Source: Candidatus Melainabacteria bacterium (GTDB lineage: Bacteria; Cyanobacteriota; Vampirovibrionia; 2-02-FULL-35-15). Taken from it: 64,000 bases of DNA. Where the stretch lies: assembly GCA_023250195.1 (NCBI GenBank), contig JAHFBF010000003.1, positions 310,001 through 374,000 on the forward strand. The letters are read 5' to 3'. A program made the translations under genes and the position numbers. This document shows, one piece after another, positions 42,735 to 49,579 of this stretch. Within the stretch, counting starts at the first letter, position 1. Each line of letters opens with the position of its first letter. The notes below the pieces were generated by a model. That model saw only the letters and a list, made by a program, of their open reading frames with translations. It was not told the origin of the DNA and did no database searches.

Positions 42735-44312
42735 TTATTGAAAGGTATTTAACCTAAACTGTAGAGCTTCCAATATATGCTCGTCTTTAATGATATCTGA
42801 ATTTCCCAAATCAGCAATTGTTCTTGCCACTTTTAAAACCCTGTCAAAGCTTCTTGCTGTTAATGAAAAGGTTTTAATGGCTTCCCTGAGGATAAGCTCT
42901 CCATTCTTATCAGTCTTACAGAAATGTTTTATTTCTTTTGAAGATAAGTGTGAATTTGATGAAATATTTAAATTCTTATATCTGTTTGACTGAATTTTCT
43001 TTGTTTTTAAGACTCTCTCTTTAATATTTTCTGAGCTTTCTGAGAGCTTAGTACTCATTATTTCATTTTCATTCAACCGTTTTACTTCTATCTGCAGATC
43101 TATTCTGTCTATAATTGGACCTGAAATTTTACTTTGATATTTTTTTATATTGTTTAAAGCACATTTGCATTTTTTAATATTGTCCCCGAAGTATCCACAT
43201 GGACAAGGGTTGCAGGCAGCTATTAAAGTAAAATCACAGGGGAAAGTGTAGCTTCTTCTGGAACGAGAAATGGTAACTTCTTTTATTTCAATTGCTTGTC
43301 TTAGACTATCCAGAACATGTCTTGGAAATTCCGTAAACTCATCTAGAAATAAAATTCCTTTATGTGCCAGTGAGATCTCTCCGGGTTGTGGGATGGAGCC
43401 TCCTCCTATTAATCCTGCAATACTTGTGCTGTGGTGCGGTGAACGAAAAGGTCTTAAGAAAATTAAACTATTTTCTTTATTTAGTTTTCCGGCAGCAGAG
43501 TAAATTTGAGTAGTTTCAATTTTTTCTTCATAAGTTAGTGGAAGAAGTATTGTGGTGAGTCTTTGTGCAAGCATTGATTTACCGCTGCCTGGTGCTCCAA
43601 TCATTAAAATATGATGTTGTCCGCTTGCGGAAATTTCAAAAGCTCTTTTAGCAAGCATCTGCCCTTTTACATCACTGAAGTCGACGTTTAGCTTATTTAT
43701 AAGTTTAATATCAGATAAAATTGTATGTTTAAGCGGAGGAATATTTTCAAGGTTGTTAATTACATTTATAGCTTCTGTTAAATTAGAGACAGGGTAGATT
43801 TTAATTCCTTCGATTAATGAGGCTTCAGCAGAGTTTTCTTTTGGAATGATTATGCTTTTTGCGCCTTTCTTTTTTGCAAGGATTACAAATGAAAGAACAC
43901 CATTTATCGGTCTGACTTTTCCGGAAAGCCCTAACTCACCGACAATATACAAACCCTCCAAGTTTGCTTTATTTATAATTGCAGGTTCATAGCAGGTAAG
44001 TATTCCAATTGCAATTGGCAAATCATAAGTAGGTCCTGCTTTTTTTGTGTCTGCTGGTGCAAGATTCACTACGATTTTTTTACTTGGAAATTCTAGAGCA
44101 CTGGATTTTATTGCAGATCTGACTCTTTCTCTTGATTCGTTTATGGCAGGATCTGGAAGTCCAACTAGAATGAAATTTGGCAAGCCTCCTGAAATGTCAA
44201 CTTCAATTTCAACAGTATAGCTGTTAACACCGATAAGGCCGCAGGAGCTAATAATTGCAAATGAGCTTTTTGTATTTGTTTCTACGATCTCAATTTCTTT
44301 TGTCTGTGGCAT
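42735..44312 (-). CDS. comM: ComM / YifB-type Mg-chelatase-like AAA+ protein
   Basis: Hexameric helicase promoting branch migration during natural transformation in studied bacteria. 525 residues: N-terminal Lon-like domain ([34 protein letters not shown]), AAA+ core with [55 protein letters not shown], a zinc-type cysteine cluster ([18 protein letters not shown]) and a helical end. Normal length. 8 bp upstream of the binding-protein gene on the same strand, though no functional link is known. Confidence 0.95.
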   Translation of the reverse strand: [525 protein letters not shown]

Positions 44313-44344
44313 TTTTTAATTTAACCACTTTGACAATTTGATTT

Positions 44345-44412
44345 ATGTAACCGTAGGTTACATTTGGTGAATATGAGAAAAAATTAATTTTCCCTGTAAC
44401 CTACAGTTACAT
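44345..44412. repeat. Inverted pair of TGTAACC-GTA-GGTTACA boxes
   Basis: Two 18-bp arms (44345-44362 and 44395-44412), complementary except for one base, with a 32-bp spacer. Each arm is itself a near-symmetric box (GTAACCGTAGGTTAC and GTAACCTACAGTTAC). It could be a long hairpin or a double operator of the MerR-like kind. The right arm contains the ATG of the small membrane gene. Confidence 0.7.
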
Positions 44413-44671
44413 GGAAATCAAAGCTCATGTTGTATATTTGCTAAATAGGGTGATAAAAGAAGTTGATAAATATGGCTCAGAAATTTTTAAGATAGCAGGT
44501 TTTGCTTTTATGTCACCTTTTGGAAGAATCATTGTTCAACCATCAATAGTATTTAATGAACTTGGCTTTAATGGATTTATATTTTATATAATATTTTCAT
44601 TATTCCTATTTTTTATAGGGATAATATCCCTAATAAAGGGATATAATATATTAGATAAAGAATGGAGATAG
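44411..44671 (+). CDS. Small membrane protein, unknown
   Basis: 86 residues with one strong hydrophobic segment (FIFYIIFSLFLFFIGIISLI, about 56-75) and a weaker one before it. No family recognised. Its ATG lies in the right arm of the inverted repeat 44345-44412, so that element must shape its expression. It is followed after 2 bp by a second tiny membrane gene. Confidence 0.55.
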   Translation: MEIKAHVVYLLNRVIKEVDKYGSEIFKIAGFAFMSPFGRIIVQPSIVFNELGFNGFIFYIIFSLFLFFIGIISLIKGYNILDKEWR

Positions 44672-44673
44672 CC

Positions 44674-44787
44674 ATGGAAATGAATTGGATTCAGATATTA
44701 GGATTGATAGTTTTTCCATTTACAGTAGCCTTTATTGCAGCAGCTATACTATGGAATAAATTTACTCCAAGAGATAAAAAAAGATAG
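44674..44787 (+). CDS. Very small membrane protein (37 residues)
   Basis: Reads MEMNWIQILGLIVFPFT... with one hydrophobic segment (about 5-28, ILGLIVFPFTVAFIAAAILW) and a basic end (KFTPRDKKR). The start has GGAGA 5 nt upstream, inside the 3' end of the previous gene. The stop TAG lies in a palindrome whose other strand gives the stop of cdd. The layout suggests a cotranscribed pair of membrane peptides; the function is unknown. Confidence 0.5.
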   Translation: MEMNWIQILGLIVFPFTVAFIAAAILWNKFTPRDKKR

Positions 44788-44811
44788 AGACTTGCCATGG
44801 CAAGTCTCTAT
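44784..44811. repeat. 28-bp palindrome giving stops to two converging genes
   Basis: Perfect 28-bp palindrome starting ATAGAGACTT with centre GCCATGGC. On the plus strand its TAG ends the 37-residue gene, and on the minus strand the symmetric TAG ends cdd. It may also terminate both transcripts. Confidence 0.85.
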
Positions 44812-45707
44812 AACTTAAACGCCCAGGGCAGAAGCTCTTCAATAGTAGTTACTCCCATATTGTCAATAATAATTTTTGTTTTTGGTTCGCAGTAATCTGA
44901 TATTAGCTGTAATGTATCTCCTGATGGATATTTTACAAAGGGGAATGCAAAAACAATTGCTTTTATCTTGTTCCTTGAATTTTTTATTGAACCACTTGCT
45001 GTATATGCTCCAAAAACTGATTTGATTGGTTCTGCTGAGCAGGCAAATGAAGCGCTGTCCAGGGTTGCTGCTGAATATTTTTCATTTATATTTTCTACTA
45101 ACATGGATACTCCATATTTTTCTTTGGAATATGGTACATGAGCATTATGAAGAGCAGCTCTTGCTAAGTCTAAAGCATCCATTTCTTCTATAGTTAAAGT
45201 TTTTAATTTGTTTTGATCAAGCAGCGGATGAGGTAAAAGTTCTTTTGGAGTAAATGTTCTTTCATGTCCATCCAGTAAAATAATTCCTTTTGGATCTAGT
45301 TTTTGAGAAAGGACTTCTCTGCATGCTCCACATGGGGTTAAAAGATTAAGTTCTGATTTGTCTGTCCATTTCTCAAGTGCTTTTGGAACACTAACAGCAA
45401 GTGCAATAAATTTTTTATACCCTGCTGAGATGCCGTTAAATATTGCATTTCTTTCAGCACAGACACTTTGTGAAATGGTTGGTTCTACATTTGTCCCTGA
45501 AAAAACTTTTGGCTTTTTGCTTTGGTCAATACCAACAACAACAGCACCTACAGGGAAGTGGCTGTATGGAGACCATGTATTTGCTGATACTTCTTTTGCT
45601 AAGTATTTTAAGTTCTCAAATGATAAATTTGAGGTGTTTAATATCTCCTCAATCTCTTTATATGAATGTATAATGCTATTATTCATCGCCGGTTTTATAA
45701 GGTGCAT
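44808..45707 (-). CDS. cdd: Cytidine deaminase, duplicated-domain type
   Basis: Deaminates cytidine and deoxycytidine to the uridine forms in pyrimidine salvage. 299 residues, so it has the two-domain layout of the dimeric enzyme. The N-terminal domain is catalytic, with SVCAERNAIF (proton-shuttle Glu) and TPCGACREVLSQ. The first zinc ligand is Cys, as in the small tetrameric enzymes, where the E. coli dimeric form has His. The C-terminal domain lacks the zinc motif. A start 7 codons later (45686) is possible. Stop codon is within a palindrome. Confidence 0.9.
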   Translation of the reverse strand: MHLIKPAMNNSIIHSYKEIEEILNTSNLSFENLKYLAKEVSANTWSPYSHFPVGAVVVGIDQSKKPKVFSGTNVEPTISQSVCAERNAIFNGISAGYKKFIALAVSVPKALEKWTDKSELNLLTPCGACREVLSQKLDPKGIILLDGHERTFTPKELLPHPLLDQNKLKTLTIEEMDALDLARAALHNAHVPYSKEKYGVSMLVENINEKYSAATLDSASFACSAEPIKSVFGAYTASGSIKNSRNKIKAIVFAFPFVKYPSGDTLQLISDYCEPKTKIIIDNMGVTTIEELLPWAFKL

Positions 45708-45711
45708 CTAG

Positions 45712-45790
45712 TTTGACTGATATATGGCTATTCAGGTTTTGCTTGGCAAACAAGACAAAACCTTTCTTTATCAAGTTCATTATTTTAGTC
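45712..45790 (-). promoter_or_regulatory. Leader repeat family 2, copy upstream of cdd
   Basis: On the minus strand a hairpin with arms AAGGTTTTG and CAAAACCT precedes cdd. Nearly the same block (AAGGTTTTGACCTGTT and GCAAAACCTGGATA) occurs further upstream of radA (49540-49575). Confidence 0.5.
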
Positions 45791-45896
45791 AAGTCACACA
45801 GATTGAGTTACTGTTATAAACTATCATAAATTATAAGAGTACGATTTATTGTCCTCAGATATTGTAAAATAAGGTGATGTTTGTGAAAGGAAATAA

Positions 45897-46460
45897 ATGA
45901 TATCTTCAAATGATTTTAGGACAGGTCAAACAATTCTCTGGAATAACGGTATATGGACAATTCTTGAATTTCTACATGTAAAACCGGGTAAAGGGGCTGC
46001 ATTTGTTCGGGCCAAGCTTAAAAATGTAGAAAAAGGCAATGTTATTGAAACCACTTTTAGGGGTGCTGAAAAAGTCCCGGTTGCAAATGTTGAAAAACAT
46101 GAAATGCAATACTTATACAAAACCGGAGATCAGATTACATTTATGAATAACCAAAGTTATGAGCAGCTGGAAGTAGGAGAAGCTCAGATTGGTGAACCGG
46201 TAAAATTTTTAAAAGAAGGTACAAATGTTATGGTTGTATTTTTTGATGAAAAGATTATAGGAATTGATCTTCCTGCTCATGTTGAGCTAAAAGTAGCAGA
46301 AACACCTCCTGGCGTTCGTGGTGATACTGCTGCAGGAAATAATAAACCTGCTACGCTTGAAACAGGAGCTCAGATTAATGTCCCGTTTTTTGTTAATATA
46401 GGTGATATTGTAAGAGTTGATACAAGAACAAATCAATACATTGATCGGGTTAAAGGATGA
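45897..46460 (+). CDS. efp: Elongation factor P
   Basis: Rescues ribosomes stalled at polyproline. 187 residues in three beta-barrel domains: N-terminal MISSNDFRTGQTILWNNGIWTILEFLHVKPGKGAAFVRAKLKNV with the loop Lys32, then YLYKTGDQITFMNNQSYEQLEV, and the C-terminal GDTAAGNNKPATLETGAQINVPFFVNIGDIVRVDTRTNQYIDRV. Normal length; the modifying enzymes are not in the window. GTGAAAGGA precedes the ATG. accB follows, a pairing common in many bacteria including cyanobacteria. Confidence 0.97.
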   Translation: MISSNDFRTGQTILWNNGIWTILEFLHVKPGKGAAFVRAKLKNVEKGNVIETTFRGAEKVPVANVEKHEMQYLYKTGDQITFMNNQSYEQLEVGEAQIGEPVKFLKEGTNVMVVFFDEKIIGIDLPAHVELKVAETPPGVRGDTAAGNNKPATLETGAQINVPFFVNIGDIVRVDTRTNQYIDRVKG

Positions 46461-46475
46461 TGGAAGCCTGCATTA

Positions 46476-46569
46476 TAGTATTTAAAGGATTTGTCCGGTT
46501 TATCCGGCTCCGATCTTATAAAAGGAATGACAGGAGGAAGCTTCAGCTTGTCTGAAGCTATAAAAACAA
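46476..46569 (+). promoter_or_regulatory. Hairpin-bridged leader repeat, copy 5 (accB)
   Basis: Full-length copy: TTTAAAGGATTTGTCCGGTT block, then AAAAGGAATGACAGGAGGA, a perfect 8-bp stem (AGCTTCAG 46539-46546, CTGAAGCT 46552-46559) around CTTGT, and 10 nt to the ATG at 46570. GGAGGA is the best Shine-Dalgarno of the five copies and is useless unless the hairpin folds. Confidence 0.72.
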
Positions 46570-47004
46570 ATGAAATTGCCATGGGAAGAGATCGAGGAAC
46601 TTACTAAATACCTTAAAGAAAAAGGTCTTAGTGAAATTACTATTGAAACAAAAGATGGGAAAATTAGTGTTAAAAAAGATGAACAGGGAGTAGTTAGATC
46701 ATCTGCAAAATCTTTCCAGGAGAGTCTGCAGAAGCATGCAGAGCCAGAAGTTCAAAAATCAAAATATTATGAGGTTACTTCCCCAATGGTAGGGACTTTT
46801 TATGTTGCGCCAACTCCTGGTGCAGAACCTTTTGTAAAGGTTGGAGCAAAGATAAAAACCGGTGATGTTTTATGCATAATAGAAGCCATGAAAATAATGA
46901 ATGAATTGCCTGCTGAAATAAATGGTGTAATTACAGAAATCCTTGCAAAGGATAATCAGACTGTTGAATATGGACAGATACTAATGAGGATTGATCCAAA
47001 ATAA
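46570..47004 (+). CDS. accB: Biotin carboxyl carrier protein of acetyl-CoA carboxylase
   Basis: Carries CO2 on biotin for malonyl-CoA formation, the first step of fatty-acid synthesis. 144 residues: N-terminal helix region (WEEIEELTKYLKEKGLSEITIE), a flexible linker and the biotinyl domain with the VTSPMVGTFYVAPTPGAEPFVKVG thumb and the biotin site EAMKIMNE (K108). Normal length. It follows efp; accC is not the next gene. Its translation depends on the bridged leader. Confidence 0.96.
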   Translation: MKLPWEEIEELTKYLKEKGLSEITIETKDGKISVKKDEQGVVRSSAKSFQESLQKHAEPEVQKSKYYEVTSPMVGTFYVAPTPGAEPFVKVGAKIKTGDVLCIIEAMKIMNELPAEINGVITEILAKDNQTVEYGQILMRIDPK

Positions 47005-47039
47005 AATTCAGGGTGTAACCTGGTGTGCCAGATAAATGT

Positions 47040-48032
47040 ATGAATAAACCAATCAGTATATTAGTTGTTTTAATGTTTATTTCACAAAATTATTTTCCTG
47101 CATATGCAGAAGAAAATGGTTCAAATAAAAAAGAATCAAAGAAAGCAGTAAAACAGAAAGTAATTAAAGATACTAATGCTAAACAATTTAATATGGTTGA
47201 AAAAAAACAGCCTGTTGTCCCAGATGTTTCATTTGGAGCAGAAGATTCTGCTCAGGAAGAATTGATCCAGGTAAGTGTAAGAAATGAATTTGATGAAGAA
47301 ATCAAAGTTAAGTTTGATACAAATAGAGAGTATCCAATTGCTCCTCATGAATCCATTAGTCTCGGGCAGAGAAAATCAGGGAAATATACTTTAACTGTTT
47401 ACAGTAAAACAGGTGAGTTTGTTGATAATCTTACAAAAGACATTGATTTAAAAAACAAGTTTATTTTAAATAAAGACACAGTTTCCAATGCAGATAAAAT
47501 TACTGGCTTAACAACAGGACAAAAAGTCGCAATTACTGCTGGAGCACTTGGTGCTGCTGCAGTTGGCGGTGTACTGATAAATAAAGCATTGCAGAATAAT
47601 CAGGAGCAGATTGCCCCGCCAGTACAACAACAGGAGTTGTCAGGACAGAATCAATTACCATTACAGGTTCAGCAGCTGCCGGTAGGGGAGGGTTTGAAAC
47701 CCGCTCCTACACAGGATCAAAATCAACCAATCGTTCAAAATAACCAATTTGCTCCCGATGGTATGGCAGTTAAGTTTTTAAATATGAAGTACCCGCAGGT
47801 TACAGTTATAGTTGAAGGAACTGATGGACAACCAATTGGCAATAACTGGGTGATTTCTCTTGCCCTGCCGGAACGCAAGCCACAGCCATTTGTTTTTAAT
47901 GGTGAGAAAATTACAATAAATCCTGAACAGAAAATAAAAGCTGTTTTGCAAAATGGACTTGAACTGCAAAGATATGGATTTGAGTTGGATGTTGATCCAG
48001 TTGATAATTTTTATGTATGGGTTCTGAAATGA
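47040..48032 (+). CDS. Exported protein with membrane segment and Gln/Pro linker, unknown
   Basis: 330 residues from the ATG at 47040; a GTG five codons upstream is less likely. Signal peptide (MNKPISILVVLMFISQNYFPAYAE), Lys-rich lead, a beta-rich domain (about 75-150, VRNEFDEEIKVKF), a hydrophobic Gly/Ala segment (about 160-180), a Gln/Pro-rich linker and a C-terminal beta-rich domain. A 29-bp palindrome (47682-47710) in the linker encodes VGEGLKPAPT from residue 215. No family recognised. Confidence 0.72.
   Translation: MNKPISILVVLMFISQNYFPAYAEENGSNKKESKKAVKQKVIKDTNAKQFNMVEKKQPVVPDVSFGAEDSAQEELIQVSVRNEFDEEIKVKFDTNREYPIAPHESISLGQRKSGKYTLTVYSKTGEFVDNLTKDIDLKNKFILNKDTVSNADKITGLTTGQKVAITAGALGAAAVGGVLINKALQNNQEQIAPPVQQQELSGQNQLPLQVQQLPVGEGLKPAPTQDQNQPIVQNNQFAPDGMAVKFLNMKYPQVTVIVEGTDGQPIGNNWVISLALPERKPQPFVFNGEKITINPEQKIKAVLQNGLELQRYGFELDVDPVDNFYVWVLK
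47682..47710 (+). repeat. In-frame 29-bp palindrome in exported protein gene
   Basis: Starts on a codon boundary with GTA; imperfect (one mismatch) palindrome with centre GGGTTTGAAACCC, read in the same frame as the rplV and radA copies. Confidence 0.85.
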
Positions 48033-48038
48033 TATTTT

Positions 48039-48066
48039 GTAGTTTCGTAGCATGCTACGAAACTAC
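48039..48066. repeat. 28-bp palindrome providing the radA stop
   Basis: Perfect palindrome GTAGTTTCGTAGC... with centre GCATGC. It lies just after the stop of the exported-protein gene, and the radA stop (TAG, 48055-48057 on the minus strand) is inside it. Likely bidirectional terminator. Confidence 0.85.
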
Positions 48067-49452
48067 GGATGGTTGTGTTGTGGTCAAAGAATATCTTATT
48101 ACATCCAAGATTTTCTTTGCCTGATAGATTTCAATTTTATTGTTTTGTATTTTTGTATCCATATCTGGAATTACTGCTCTTTCAAAACCAAGCTTAACAG
48201 CTTCTTTAATTCTGTTTTCAATTTGATTCACCTGTCTGATTTCACCGGTTAAACCAATCTCACCAATGAAAACTGTTTTCTTGGAAGGAATAACATCTTG
48301 CTTGCAGCTGACTATTGACATTGCAATGGATAAATCAAGAGCTGGTTCATAACTGCTTAGACCACCAACAAGGTTTACAAACAAATCATGTTTTGAAAAA
48401 TTAAATCCGATTCGTCGCTCTAAAATAGCAATGATTTGCAAGACTCTGTTGTAATCGAGTCCATTAGCAACTCTACGTGGAGTGGTATAGGTGGTTCCGC
48501 CTACAAGTGCCTGGACTTCTGCAATAATTGTTTTACTTCCTTCTATCAGTGCAGAATAAGTGCTTCCTGGTACAGGTTCTTTATTCTGAGACATGAAAAG
48601 AAAACTGGGATTTGATATTGCCTTTAAACCTGTATCCTTCATCTCAAAAACGGAAATTTCATTTGTGCATCCAAAGCGATTTTTTGTAGCACGCAGAACT
48701 CTGAAGTTATGAAACTTCTCTCCTTCAAAATATAAAACAGTGTCTACAATATGTTCTAAAACTTTTGGACCTGCAATCAGCCCTTCTTTATTTACATGCC
48801 CGACTAAAATTGTGGTTATATTTTTATCTTTTGCAAGTCTTAGAATCTTGTTTGCACATTCTCTTACCTGACTTACATTTCCAGCTGAAGATTCAAGCTC
48901 GGGATGATATATTGCCTGAATAGAATCGATTATTAAAAACTCTGGTTTTTCTTTTTCAATAAGGTTTATTATCGTCTCGAGATTATTTTCGGCAAGTAAA
49001 AGCAAATTCTCACTGTCCAAATTTAACCTCTGTGCGCGAAGTTTAATTTGATAGATGGATTCTTCTGCTGTTATATAGGCTACCTTTGTTGAGGCAGGTT
49101 TCAAACCTGCCTTTACTTGTGATAAATCATCAGCTACCTGAAGTAAAATCGTTGACTTTCCGATGCCCGGTTCACCGGCAAGCAAAACTAGAGATCCCTG
49201 TACAAATCCACCCCCAAGGACATTATCCAATTCTTTATCAAATGATTTTATTCTTTGTAAATTTTCAATATTTATAGAAGCAGATGAACTGAAAGAATTA
49301 TCTAAATCAATTAAATTGGATTTTGTGGATTTTTTATGAACAACTTCTTCTATTAAGGTATTCCATGAATTGCATTCTGGACATTTGCCTAAATAGCTTA
49401 AGGTTGTGTGACCACATTCTTGGCATGTCCATTTAGTTGAAGTTTTAGCCAT
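48055..49452 (-). CDS. radA: DNA repair protein RadA with palindrome insert
   Basis: RecA-like ATPase with Lon-type C-domain, helping recombination branch migration. The ATG at 49452 gives MAKTSTKWTCQECGHTTLSYLGKCPECNSW with the zinc finger; a GTG six codons upstream is rejected. Walker A GEPGIGKST, the RadA motif KNRFG and a C-terminal domain (FVNLVGGLSSYEPALDLSIAMSIVS) follow. A 29-bp palindrome adds VKAGLKPAST from residue 113, between the Walker A helix and the next strand, where family members have only a short loop. Confidence 0.95.
   Translation of the reverse strand: MAKTSTKWTCQECGHTTLSYLGKCPECNSWNTLIEEVVHKKSTKSNLIDLDNSFSSSASINIENLQRIKSFDKELDNVLGGGFVQGSLVLLAGEPGIGKSTILLQVADDLSQVKAGLKPASTKVAYITAEESIYQIKLRAQRLNLDSENLLLLAENNLETIINLIEKEKPEFLIIDSIQAIYHPELESSAGNVSQVRECANKILRLAKDKNITTILVGHVNKEGLIAGPKVLEHIVDTVLYFEGEKFHNFRVLRATKNRFGCTNEISVFEMKDTGLKAISNPSFLFMSQNKEPVPGSTYSALIEGSKTIIAEVQALVGGTTYTTPRRVANGLDYNRVLQIIAILERRIGFNFSKHDLFVNLVGGLSSYEPALDLSIAMSIVSCKQDVIPSKKTVFIGEIGLTGEIRQVNQIENRIKEAVKLGFERAVIPDMDTKIQNNKIEIYQAKKILDVIRYSLTTTQPSVVS
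49088..49116 (-). repeat. In-frame 29-bp palindrome in radA
   Basis: On the gene strand it starts GTAAAGGCAGG and ends CCTGCCTCAAC. It begins exactly at codon 113, in the same frame as in rplV. Confidence 0.88.
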
Positions 49453-49575
49453 TTTTTTATTCCGCAACACAATTTTCTAATAAAATTGTGTTGCTTTGCA
49501 GAGTACTCCTGGTATTTTTTGCTTATCATTATCCAGGTTTTGCCTAATGAACAGGTCAAAACCTTTATTTGTGAA
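49453..49575 (-). promoter_or_regulatory. Leader repeat family 2, fullest copy (radA)
   Basis: Reading on the minus strand: hairpin AAGGTTTTG...GCAAAACC, then ATAATGATAAGC, AGGAGTACTCTGCAAA, then a 13-bp perfect stem (GCAACACAATTTT and AAAATTGTGTTGC, loop ATTAG), then GGAATAAAAAA and the ATG. Parts recur before hemL and cdd. Confidence 0.6.
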
Positions 49576-49579
49576 TTCG

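Noticed and set aside
1275-46560. Hairpins with AGCTTCAG/CTGAAGCT as transcription terminators
   Set aside because: They have no U-tract and lie 7-14 nt before start codons, one within a ribosomal operon, so a terminator role is unlikely.
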